Below are positions 35,601 to 45,745 of a stretch of 64,000 nucleotides of DNA, piece by piece. The translations under genes were made by a program, and so were the position numbers. The notes beneath the pieces are model-generated. The model was not told the origin of the DNA, ran no database searches, and was given only the letters and a program-made list of their open reading frames with translations. Each line of letters begins with the position of its first letter. Positions within the stretch are counted from its first letter, which is position 1. The stretch comes from Marasmius tenuissimus (taxonomy: Eukaryota > Basidiomycota > Agaricomycetes > Agaricales > Marasmiaceae): contig JAQOTA010000054.1 in NCBI GenBank assembly GCA_029532415.1, positions 2,790,001-2,854,000 on the forward strand, written 5' to 3'.

Positions 35601-37382
35601 AAAAAGAGCATGAAAACACTCAGACAAGCCCAGACTCGGACGACGGATACACCTACGCATTCCCGTGTACTGATTGGATGTCCCACTCCTCGGTCGTGTA
35701 TGGGATTTTGAGCTTCAGGTCTCAACAAGTACATTTGCTTCTGTTACAGCAACCCAATTTACTTCGGCCTTCAACAGCACATAAAAACACACAATAGTCA
35801 ATACCCAAGGGAGATCGAGAGATGTACTCGGCGACAATGAAATTCAAACGAATCAAAATCATCCCAGCAGCAACACAGCCTTGGTCTTTAGTACTAGGCG
35901 GAGAATATCCATCCTCTTAGGCTGGATTATGAGGGGTTAATGGCTCAAATTGACTCTTCAGAAGCCGACTGCCGGCGTACTACAATCCAAGTTATTACAA
36001 GATCTCGAATTTCTCATCGCCGACTACGACAGCGATCACGTCAAAAGCTCTCAAGTGATCTAAAAATTTCGACAGGTTCCAAATACAAAATTCACAGCCA
36101 ACCAAAAGACTCGATGCTCAGCAAGCGCTCATACATATCGAATTCAGAACCCTGCCACACTCCAACCACAATAAAGACTCTCGCCCTCATTGAAGCCTTT
36201 TCACATTACATGACGAGGGCTGACCTACCTACTCTCAAGAGCAAAACCTATTGAATATTGCAAACCTGCTTGGTCGCAAACAAAAGCCTAACCAAGCTTC
36301 AAGGTCTACCCTGACGCCCATGCTCTAACTCAAATCAAGAGTATTCAAGACGCAAAGAACTTCAACCTATGATCTGGTCCCACTCGAGAATACTTAGAAA
36401 ATGTCGACTGTGGACTAACATATAGTCCTCCATTGTTGAACTCAACACTGATGATTCTGGTGCCGCTTAAATGCACGACTGTGGGCCATACCCCCCATGC
36501 GCACTTGGGTTCTAGGGACTATAATAAGAAGGGATGGGGGAATTGCAGACAAAATACCGTGATGGTATGTCCACTTCCGAATAATCTTATTTAACAGGGG
36601 CATTCTACGTTTTCAACTGCGACATATCACACGAAGCTGATGCCTAATGCCTGAGGCCCGTTTGCTGAAGATCAGCCACCCGCAACGAAACTCATCCGAA
36701 CCTGAACCAAGTCGTAACCAACGGAAACTCAGCGATTGCTACTGATTGAGCACATATTCGAGCTTAACTAGAAATTATCCGAGTGGACCCGAAGCGTGGC
36801 ACACCATTCAGGTCATTGAGTGCGAACTCATAACAGCATTTGCAAAGTTGGGCCATAGAGGTGGACGATTCATAATCATTTTCATCTGTAGGCACGAAGA
36901 GCCAACTGGGGGATCGGGCAGCGGGTGTTCACTGTGGGGCCGGCTCACAGAAACCGAAGGTATCAGTGGTCACTGGTAGGGCCCACTAACACCATGATAG
37001 GGAACTCAGATATACGAGTCTCACTCAATGCCGTTGCTACAGAGCCTGATGCTACTGGTTAGAACCTGACACAGAGATGAATCAGAATCTTTTATTTTAG
37101 GGATGACAGCGAGACTTCCGGATGCTCCTTCTGGTGTGGGTTATCCAGGCCGACTGGATGCGTCACTCCCTGAACTCCTACTATGATGGGTATCTCAGTC
37201 GACCAAGTTCCCAACACGTCGAAGTCTCGCGGGGGCCCAAAGGCCCTTCGGGCCTTTGCCCATACCTTGCGCTAGGCACGCTCTTCATAGCACGTGGCAT
37301 CTCGGACTGTCTATGAGTTTCTCTGATTTTTCAATCAGTATTGAGTTGATCCACTACGTAGCAACACGAGACAGTCCGAAGA
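32647..37382. mobile_element. Unidentified 4.7-kb insertion inside the copia reverse transcriptase
   Basis: The copia frame stops matching after KGFSQK (32646) and resumes with QGIDYNELFSP (37383), so this block is foreign to the element. The left end reads TGTTGAGCTGCTAC and a CAACA lies at 37362-37366, which would fit LTR-type TG...CA ends. Sixteen extra bases remain before the copia frame resumes, and no exact target duplication or pair of long repeats was seen. It contains a pyrimidine-rich tract (32795-32860), a hexanucleotide minisatellite (33391-33530), an 8-bp-arm hairpin (aaaggccc...gggccttt, 37238-37256) and an 11-bp inverted repeat (tcggactgtct/agacagtccga) near its right end. No reading frame in it resembles a known protein. 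It may be a non-autonomous or decayed transposon. Confidence 0.75.
33391..33535 (+). repeat. GCACCY hexanucleotide minisatellite
   Basis: About 145 bp built from units of gcacct, gcaccc and gcaact, with a longer cacttct-containing repeat at the left. It is open in several frames, giving Pro-Ala or Cys-Thr repeats that should not be taken as proteins. Confidence 0.9.
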
Positions 37383-38690
37383 CAAGGGATAGACTATAAC
37401 GAGTTGTTCTCTCCTGTAGTACGATTCGAAACCGTACGACTTCTATTGGCACTAGCAGTGCTTGAAGATTGGGAGATCTCTGCGCTAGACGTTAAAACAG
37501 CATTTCTTTATGGTGCCTTAGATGAGGAGATCTACATGGAACAACCTGAAGGCTTCGTTACGGACTCCAGCAAGGTTTGGAGGTTACGCAAAGCATTGTA
37601 CGGATTAAAACAGGCTTCTCGTGCCTGGTGGCGTCAATGCACTGAATCCATGAAACGTCTGGGATTCAAACGATGCTTATCCGATGCTGGCGTATATGTC
37701 TTCAACAAGAATGGCAATATGGTTATTGCCGTCGTCTATGTCGACGATGCTTTATTTATGGGTCCTGATCGCAACCTTGTCAACAGACTAAAAAGCGAAT
37801 TCATGAAAATCTGGGAATGCCAAGATCTAGGCGAGCCAACAGAATTTCTGCGAATGCGAATTACTCGAGATCAGAAGAATCGCAGACTGATCCTTGATCA
37901 GCGAAACTATCTTGAAAAGATAATTCGTAAATTCGGAGTTCTCAACGCCAAGACGGCATATATGCCTTTGCCAGAAGGCTATAACCCAACCCAAAACCAG
38001 GGGGAGGTTAATCCCGAGATTAGGCATAGATTTCAATCAGTTATCGGATCATTACTTTACTTGGCTCTCGGAACGAGACCAGACATATCCTTTGCTGTAA
38101 TCAAGATGTCACAGTATGGAGCTAATCCTAATCAGGAACACCTCCAGAAGGCACTTTATATCGTGAAATACCTTGTTCACACTGCAAAGTATGAACTTAT
38201 TTACGATGGTAGATCCAATCAAGGACTACTTGCCTTTGCTGACTCTGATTGGGCAACTGATAAAGATGATTGTCGATCACAGACTGGATATATCGTAAAG
38301 CTTGCCAATGCGCCAGTTTGCTGGGTCTCTCAGAAACAGAAAACGGTTGCATTATCATCCACGGAAGCAGAGTATATGGCTCTATCTGACTGTACACGTC
38401 AGGCTTGCTGGATGAAGTTGTTGATGAACGAATCGAACTTCCCTATTCGATCAGTTCCATGTGTTAGCAACAACCAAGGCGCTATCTTTCTCAGCAGCAA
38501 TGAAGCTACTGATAAAAGAACAAAGCACATTGACAATCGATACCACTTCATCAGGGAAGCAGTGGAACACAGAAAGACTCAAATCTATTTCATTGAAACT
38601 GCTAAACAACCTGCTGATCTTCTTACAAAGAATCTTGGCAGAACAAAGTTCGAATTGTTCAGGCAATCTTTAGGATTAACATTTCACTAG
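37383..38690 (+). pseudogene. Copia reverse transcriptase and RNase H (3' part of polyprotein)
   Basis: Resumes in frame at QGIDYNELFSPVVRFETVR. The reverse transcriptase carries ALDVKTAFLYG (catalytic Asp), LYGLKQASRAWW and the YVDD box (VVYVDDALFMGPD, about 37735-37770). Then comes SVIGSLLYLALGTRPDISFA. RNase H of the copia type follows (DSDWATD, SSTEAEYMALSDCTRQACW, TKHIDNRYHFI), and the end is DLLTKNLGRTKF...SLGLTFH with a stop at 38688. It has no internal stop. It belongs to the same polyprotein as 26875-32646 but is cut off from its start by the insertion, so the element cannot replicate by itself. Its LTRs could still be used in trans. Confidence 0.95.
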
Positions 38691-38716
38691 TTCCATGATC
38701 GCATGATGAACTTAGT

Positions 38717-38725
38717 GAGGGGGAG
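38717..38725 (+). promoter_or_regulatory. Polypurine tract
   Basis: GAGGGGGAG directly before the 3' LTR, where plus-strand DNA synthesis starts. Confidence 0.9.
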
Positions 38726-39245
38726 TGTTGAACATGATGGATATCATGTGATACACTGTTGACGTGTTGTTTACGCGTCACACTATTTATAGAGCTACGC
38801 CTCTAGAACACTTGCGTCCTCATGCAAGTACTACGTCTCTGTCTACGTATCTCACTATGTACCTAGTAGTTTCATCATAAATGACACTATAGACAGTCGC
38901 TATCCAATAGCATAAGTAGAGCCTCCAATACATGAGGCAAACACAACTATGCTCACCAAGCATACTACCATTCATGGTAGAAGTACTTACACAGTACTAA
39001 TGTCTTTTACGCCTTTAGGGCCGAATACCTACTTCTAGTAGTAGTTTCAGTTAGTGTAATACTCATTACATGTACCAGAAACTTATGTATAAAAGACTGG
39101 ACAAAAGGCCTTAAGCCTTAGGACAATCTACTCAATTATCACCTCTTCACAAGCATCTCAAAGACTACAAGAACACTCTGTGTATTACCCATGTGAGGTT
39201 TACTTCGTTATACCCACTGTGCACTTTAACTATGCTGGCTCATCA
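38726..39245 (+). repeat. 3' LTR (520 bp)
   Basis: No difference from the 5' LTR was found by eye over 520 bp. It is followed by the TTCTC duplication (39246-39250). Confidence 0.95.
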
Positions 39246-40258
39246 TTCTCCTGATCATAACGGGTTCATCAGCGCTAGTTCTGGTCTGTTTGCTTGACTC
39301 GAACGGTCTCGCTTGTGGTCCAAATGTAGCATTTGAGCGATAAATACTAAAGCCAGTACCGAACATGCAGTCTGAGTCAATAACCCAGCTGCTGGTGGCT
39401 CCAAACAAAATCGGGGTCGGCGTCTTTCTCTTCACCCCAGAACTCTAACTGGGCGCTGAGTGTTGAGTGCCCAGTCACTATTTGGGCGCCATCCTTCAAC
39501 GTTTTTCTCGTCTCGTTCGTGGATTTAGGGTCCACCCCGGCTTGTTTTTCCGTCTCAGAACCCAGTCTATGCGCACCCTAAGCCCGAGCTATTCAAGCAA
39601 TCTAGTTGGATGTGATGTGGTACGCAACGCTTTGCAACCCCCCATTTGTCTAGCATGGTCATTTGAATGGAAAACCTCTACCATTATTAGTACTCAACGT
39701 GTACTCCTGAACTTCAATGCATGCCAAACACCTACCTCCTTGATCATCGCCGACCGTTTTCTTCCACCTGAAACTCTAGGCCGGCATTTACGCCAAAATA
39801 TGGGGGCCGGGGGCACGGAAATTGGGTCAGACTGGACTCCAACTCCCCATTCCCTCTCGCAATCAGACGCCCAATCGCAAAACCCATCATCAGAAAGTCT
39901 ACGAACCGAGGCCAGGAGGCGAGAGTCGTACGTGAATAGTTTATTCTGCCTCATACGTTGACTATTACTCTTCATTGTCTAGACGAACCGATACCTACGC
40001 GGAACAGGCAAGGAACAGTAGTACTCTGATAGTATTCAGGGTACCTCTGACAAGCTGACTCACTGAAAGATATGTTCGATCCAAGCAGCAGTCTGTCGCA
40101 CACTTTCTTCATTTGCCTTCGGTTGGTGGGAGAATTCCTTTGAGGTGCTCTGGTACCCTCAAAGCAACCGTCTGCTGGTGCTGCCCTCTCATTGGCGGGC
40201 TGATTTAGGCGGACAGAGAGTGGTCCATGGGGCTCTTTCACATGGCCATATCACTCGA
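39246..40258 (+). other. Spacer upstream of truncated copy D
   Basis: Matches 44650-45640 in pieces (gaactc/cttgaatggt, acccagctgct, cgtctttctcttcacccc, then ggacag.gagtggtccatggggctct near 40210). No gene is seen. The frame at 39467-39961 lacks motifs. Confidence 0.5.
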
Positions 40259-40627
40259 GCTCGAGAAATCCTCGCTTGCTCTCTAATTTTTGCCACCGCT
40301 GTTATACTCGGCGTATTCCACTGCATTCCCATCATGCTCAACTACCACCACTTTCCCAGCCATACCATAGACCACCATCTCTGGACTGTTTTCGCGCTTT
40401 TGATAACCGGTCTACCGTTGGGATCCTGGATCAAGTTTATCTTTGGAATTTATTGCGACGTCAACAGTAATGTCCTTGATCTCATCATCTATTACTCTAC
40501 CTTCCTGCTCTATCCAGTAGCCCGTATCGGGTTGATGGTACTGGCGGTCAAGCAACTGACAGACCTTCCGGCTTCCGCGTTGCAGCAAGTCGAGTGGACA
40601 AACTTGATCCCACATTTCGGTGGCTGA
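40259..40627 (+). pseudogene. Membrane-protein family, 3' remnant (copy D)
   Basis: Family sequence starts near 40283 with the segment ATAVILGVFHCIPIMLNYHHF and runs without a stop through DHHLWTVFALL, YPVARIGLMVLAVKQLTDL and WTNLIPHFGG to 40627. Upstream spacer sequence joins directly to the middle of exon 3, so exons 1 and 2 and about half of exon 3 were deleted (about 1.3 kb by comparison with copy E). An in-frame ATG at 40145 would give a 160-aa chimera of spacer and gene, probably not meaningful. Confidence 0.8.
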
Positions 40628-41190
40628 GCAATAGCGTTGGGTGATCTGTATGCTACCGAATACCTACCTTCTACTTACTCCCCCTTTACTGATACAGACC
40701 GGTCCTTTCACTGTTTGATACTGTAGGTAGGGCCAGTGGGAAACCGCATCCTTGTGTACTACGAGTTGCTGGTTCTGACTTCAGTTCAATGATTTGGCTA
40801 TTTTTCTGGTCCCCGTAGACCTTTTCTAAACACGATTTGATTCCAACGCATCTTCCTCTCATGTTCCTATTGTTCGTGTGGTATTTCCATCAGGGACGAA
40901 TTGCTAGACTACCACATAGTAAAAAAGTTCATGTAACCTAGATCTATGCCTTGATGCCCTCCATACCAATCTACTATCGTCACGGAGCCCACGATCAACA
41001 GAACATTAGGTCGACCGACTGTCTGTTGAAAATGCTCTAGACTCGGCGGTGGGCTGAGGACCCCAGTGGCCCGAGAGTTTGGTGTCTTCAACGTTCCGGG
41101 GGGGAAACGGTCATATTTGCGGTCTTCGACCACTCGAACTCTATTGATTTTGATCGAGAACGTACTAAGCGCTTGGGGCCACAACGCAAG
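40628..41190. other. Flank of copy D
   Basis: The first 170 bp are a weak version of the family 3' flank. A 91-aa minus-strand frame (40909-41184) has no recognisable motif and no counterpart in other units. Confidence 0.4.
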
Positions 41191-41723
41191 CTACGGTGCA
41201 TGCAAAGATTGATTCGCATTGTCTGTGAGCAGCAAGGAGCCACAAATCGGCAAGGATGCAAGCTCGTGTTCTAAGTGTTCTAGATCAACGGAGGTTCCTT
41301 GTCCCCCGTCGTGGGACGAGCAATTCCGGGGACTAACATCACGATGTACATACCCAACTAGGTGTAAGCAGAGCAGCCCCATGAAGACATGAGTCGAATT
41401 GTGAGAGAGGCGGACAGATCGTGCTCGTTTCCCCTTTCTCGGAGACCACAATCACAACCACCACTGCTTGATAACACGCCCTCCGAGTCGTTCTGCAACT
41501 TCTTTGCCATCCAGTATCGAGAAAGTTGAGTTTTGTCGAATGCGTGTCTCGGTAAAGTCGGTGTGCGAGCATTCGAAGGCTGGGGGACTGAGGTTGGGGA
41601 TGATATAGCGAGTGAAGGACGTTGAGCTTGTAGAAACGTGGTGGTGGGTGCGGAACAAGGGACCATTTCTACTGCCGCCGGCATCTTAACCCGGTGTGCT
41701 CGACGGGATGGGTCAGATACCAT
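41191..41723 (-). pseudogene. FunK1-type kinase pseudogene, internally deleted, intact HRD loop
   Basis: The N-terminal pieces (HHHVSTSSTSFTRYIIPNLS, FECSHTDFTETRIRQNSTFS, ILDGKEVAERLG) are followed directly by LCLHLVGYVHRDVSPRNC at 41380-41330. This is the HRDxSxxN catalytic loop of the family, here with all key residues. The ATP-binding and middle portions are deleted between these two pieces, and the C-lobe is gone. It and the copy at 19.65 kb are the only ones that keep the loop. Confidence 0.75.
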
Positions 41724-41754
41724 TTGCTTGTAATTGCTCGATCAAGATAGCGCG

Positions 41755-42945
41755 GTTTTTCAGTCCAGGGGTCTTCCATGTCGTGGAGCTCATCAGTTTA
41801 GAACTGAAGGAATGCGGCTGCACGGACATCAATGCAATGTATTCGAGTGCATGTGGACAGTTCCACATTCCAGAACAACGGGTACCCGAACACACAAACT
41901 TCTGGCCAGTGATACGATTTGGACTCTACATCTTCACTCATGATCTTCGCCCAGGAGGGGTGAAGTGAATTCGCCTTTGGCGAGAATCTACAATCTACAT
42001 CAGCCAAAGAGGAATAGAGGTCAAGGAAAACACCCGCACCTGGGCACCCAATGCCGCGGACACAAAAGCTCGAGTCGAGAAATCGCAGTAATAGCGTCTT
42101 TGAATGATAATGGACCTGGATCTCCACGACTGCGAATGCCATCCCTGCAGGAATACAAACTCAAAAGACGCCTCCACCGTCAAAACCCCCACACTGATAC
42201 ACCATCCCCACACTCCACACCGCACGAACCACCATCTTCCTCTGACTACCCAGTAGGCAAACCAAAAGTCTGGAATCCACCGGCCAAGGAAGGTACAACA
42301 GGTTCAGGATCACTGAGAGCGCGATGTTGAACACTTGCAGGACTGCACTGCTGTTGACACCAGCTGGGGCGTTGATTGTGTTTGTCGTGAATGTTGAGAG
42401 GAGGGCCATGTGTGTGTAGTGAGACGGACCTGCCCACCAAGTACGCGTTAGCCACCTCAACAAACTACTTAGTAGCACCTTGAACACTCACCCAAATCAA
42501 CCGACACCCCCAACTCAACAGTATCCTCAACGAAATCGGTACAACCATGCTCGCATCTCCCTTCGTCATAAAGTATGCCATCAAGAGTGGTATGCTCGAC
42601 GTGACCGGGATCAGCAACTCGCGTCTTCACCGGAGATCAAATGTATCATCCAGAAGACCCAAAACTGCTGCGGTAGTGATCGAGGAAAGGTTTGAATGCA
42701 CTGAGATGATCACCTTGTTACAACGAGAATCCGTTCGATTGAAGGCCTTCTGGTTCCGATCTGGATTTGGAGTCCAAGGGAGAAGAAGACGTGTCGGAGA
42801 TTGCAAAGGGGAGGACGATGAGTGTGAGGATGCGTACTGATGCGCAGACGAGGTCTTGAGTTTCTGAGCCAGGCACAAAACCCGGTTAACGACCACCAAT
42901 AGCGATACTTTTGCACTCACACGTACGGGATTCCCATACACCATT
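41755..42945 (-). pseudogene. ALG7-like pseudogene (GlcNAc-1-phosphate transferase), copy 2
   Basis: Motifs on the minus strand, in order: SITTAAVLGLLDDTFDLR (42680-42630; Asp-Asp magnesium site), LLIPVTSSIPLLMAYF in the next frame, HMALLSTFTTNTINAPAGVN (42410-42350), ALSVILNLLYLPWPVD, and near 42142 MAFAVVEIQVHYHSKTLLL. These match the order in ALG7/DPAGT1. After the last span the sequence degenerates; a block with PKANSLHPSWAKIMSED is shared with copy 1. Frameshifts between all blocks mean no enzyme can be made. This copy is better preserved than copy 1 and makes the family assignment firmer. Confidence 0.8.
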
Positions 42946-44640
42946 TTACGAATCTATGCTCAAAGACAGGCTTTCAGGAAGCTGCCTCCTGGACCGGCCT
43001 CAGGTGAAGATGTGAGTGATGTAGTCACGTTAACGGTGGGAGGCGTTAGAGAGGCGTCGGAGTTAGTTAGTTTCCAAGTGGGTGGGATGAGAGGACAATG
43101 TTCCATGCTGGGGTCAGATGTAAGATGTAAGATGTAAAACCTGCGGTGGTCCCATTTAGGAACTGCAGGGGTCCGTAGCTCGTGCGATGGCCATTTCAGT
43201 CGCACACTACGGCACAGATGCAACCATGCCCTTTCGACAGATACTTTCCAGTATCTTCTCATGAGCCAATGATATACATCTGTGGGGTTTTCATTATCTT
43301 TGGTATGGTCTTCAACACTCTCGGATGTGCAAGTGGGTTTGGTGGTTGGTAAGTATCGAGTTAAACCGGGGTTACAGTGCGTGAAACAGTCATTGATACG
43401 AAGGATCATAATTACTTAGCATGTTATCATCTCCGTCTTCGGGCACGATAAAGGCCTCGGGTACCCCGTCGTCTTGAATTGGCATATCAAGACTGGCAAT
43501 GTCACATTAAGAGGGAATGTGAACAGGTACCTCAGAGAAAATTTCAAGGGCCTAGCAGAACCGGTTGTGGAAGGGGGTAGGTCGCACTGTAGTTGAGACA
43601 TCTAGTCTCCACCGGTGTTGTTGGTGTGGGCGCCTGGACCGTGCCTGTAGGTCATCTGGTCTTCGTGACCTGTGCACGTGAACAGCAGCATGGGAGTGCA
43701 CCGCCAGGTCGTGTGGGAGCTGAGTCAGTTTCGTTTATTGTTTCCTGAGACATATTCAGGCGACGGTGCTGCAGCAATGATTCTCTGCGAGACAACAACT
43801 GGGAGCAGCTAGGGTGAGGGCCAGCCGGAAGAGCTTTACTGGCAGAGCTTTCGACGAGGGAAAGGGTCGTCGTTGACACATTGAGATACCAATCGTGCAG
43901 AACCACCGGCCTTACGCTGACATATCTCTGCCAGTAACCTCGCTTCAGGAGGAGGGCGAGTGTAGTCTATAGTGGATTTTATTCCGTAAGTGGTAGTGCG
44001 ACGTGAGAGGGACGATTGAGCGTTGTGGGCGTTTGGATCAGGTAGTAGCAAGTGGTAGAGGTAAGGTGAGGAATTTCTCAAGCTCGCAGTATGATGCCTT
44101 GCGCCCGTTTTCCACGAGAAGTTTGCTGGAGGGGTCATCTTCGTGCATCAGAGCGGTCGTGAGTCCTCCCACACTCTCCTTCTCCTTCTCCCGATGTCGA
44201 CGAGGGCCTTTTACGCTTTCTACGTCGCTTTCTTCGTTGTCGGCGACCGTGGGAAAGTAGGTGATCATGGACGTATTGAAGGATAGGGGTTTACAGAAAA
44301 CCGAAGTTTAGACCGTAGACGAGTCACGACATGACAGGAGTTCGGAGTCCGGCCCGGGCAGCCACGCGGTTCAGGACGTTACAGTGGCGCCAGTTTTCTC
44401 GTTGAACCAACACCACCAAGACCAGAACATTGCCAGACTCGCCACTCATTCCTTGAACACTAGAGTCACGGTGCGCTCGAGCATCAGAAATAGCAACACC
44501 TTGTACCTACACGAATGAGTCACAGGATATCCCTACGTGAACATCGAAGAGACTGTCGACACATCGATCATCTACTTTCAAGGATGCCTGGTGGGCGGGA
44601 ATGCTTGGAACGCCAGAGGCCATCTATTCTTGTCCTTTTG
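42946..44640. other. Spacer after ALG7-like copy 2
   Basis: No recognised gene. A 76-aa frame on the minus strand (44038-44268) with a charged start has no known motif. The CCGGAGTC-type element is at 44336-44358. The part from 44290 on matches the left flank of the copia element. Confidence 0.45.
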
Positions 44641-45745
44641 ATTGTGTTAAGCTCATCAGTGTAGTAAGTCTTGGTCTGTTCGCTCGGCTTGAATGGTATC
44701 AATCATAATCTGAATCATGTAGCATTCGAAGGAAGGAACACTAAAGCTGGCCGCGGTGCTGGCAGGCAGTCAAGAACCCAGCTGCTTCCCGGGCGTCTTT
44801 CTCTTCACCCCCCAAAACTTTGATTGACCCGGAGCCAAGTCTTGAGTGGTATGCCCCATTCACTTCCTCTTGTTTATCCTGATGTGGTTAATCTCAAGAA
44901 CTGTCTCGAACTCGACGCGCACTCTAAACCCAAGCTAGCCAAACATTCTATATCGATGTGGCGCGCAAGCCATCCAGTCTCAGATATATCATGGCCGTTC
45001 ACCTTCCGAGTGCCACAATCGATGATCATAGCACTCAATATGTGCTCCAGAACATGCCATGGTCCGTTGTGGTCGTGACCATTCATTCCCCGATTACTGT
45101 TCTCTTCCATTACCTGCAACACTTTATCAATCAGACAAATCGACGGGAAAACATCCTTGCTCACGCGGAATGGGAAAGGAACGGTATCATTTCAACGGCC
45201 ATCAGCATTTGGGGCACCTCCGCGTTCACTGGAGTGGATGAACTTCTTCTCGTGTTATGTGGCAGGCATTGCAGAACCCTCAAAGCAGCTATATGGTGGT
45301 GCTGTTCTATGATTAGTGGAATGTTCACCTCGGCAGACACAAGTGGTTCGTGGGGCTCCCTGCCAGTGCCCCGTGTGTGAAACACTCACTATGGATTCGC
45401 GAATCACAGTTTGCATTAACGATGGGCAGGCTACGGACCCATTACAGATCCACGGAAGGTATAACTGTAGCAGGTGCTGTGAAACCTTCAAAGTAGCCGT
45501 ATGGGAGTACTGTTCTCACTGGAGGAATGTTGGTTTCGGCGGACAAAGGGCGGTCCGTGGGGCTCTCTGCTGCCCCGTGTTTGAGGCACTCACTATATAT
45601 TTGCAATTGACAACTTGCATCGACGATGGGCACACTACAGATTCGTCATAGATCTACCCAAAGTATGGGTGTCACGCCTTTTCACAGCAAGTACTTATAC
45701 TGACCTTTGTTCCCTCGTCCTCCAAGAATTACAACTGTGGCACAG
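44641..45745 (+). other. Spacer and probable promoter of membrane copy E
   Basis: No gene. It matches the right flank of the copia element. It contains a diverged tandem duplication of about 208 bp (anchor words caaagcagc at 45281 and caaagtagc at 45489, each followed by gtggttcgtggggctc or gcggtccgtggggctc). Confidence 0.6.
45264..45660 (+). repeat. Tandem duplication, period about 208 bp
   Basis: Two copies starting near 45264 and 45472, both ending in a tgcat.aacgatgggca or tgcatcgacgatgggca word. They lie 90-480 bp upstream of the start of copy E, so regulatory sequence may have been doubled. Confidence 0.65.

Larger units (their letters stand above)
25335..39245 (+). mobile_element. Ty1/copia LTR retrotransposon, with internal 4.7-kb insertion
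   Basis: Complete boundaries: 520-bp LTRs at 25335-25854 and 38726-39245, a 5-bp TTCTC target duplication, a primer-binding site right after the left LTR, a polypurine tract before the right LTR, and one long reading frame with the copia order Gag, protease, integrase, reverse transcriptase, RNase H. The LTRs look identical when read side by side, so the insertion should be young. Two lesions break the frame: a TGA at 31423 in integrase and a 4.7-kb insertion at 32647 in the reverse transcriptase region. The element sits in the spacer upstream of truncated membrane copy D. Confidence 0.96.

Noticed and set aside
40145..40627. 160-aa ORF as a complete short membrane gene
   Set aside because: The first 40 codons are upstream spacer sequence; the rest is the truncated end of exon 3.
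44038..44268. 76-aa minus-strand frame with a charged N-terminus
   Set aside because: No motif, no splice-compatible neighbour and no counterpart in the sister spacer; kept only as a remark in the spacer entry.
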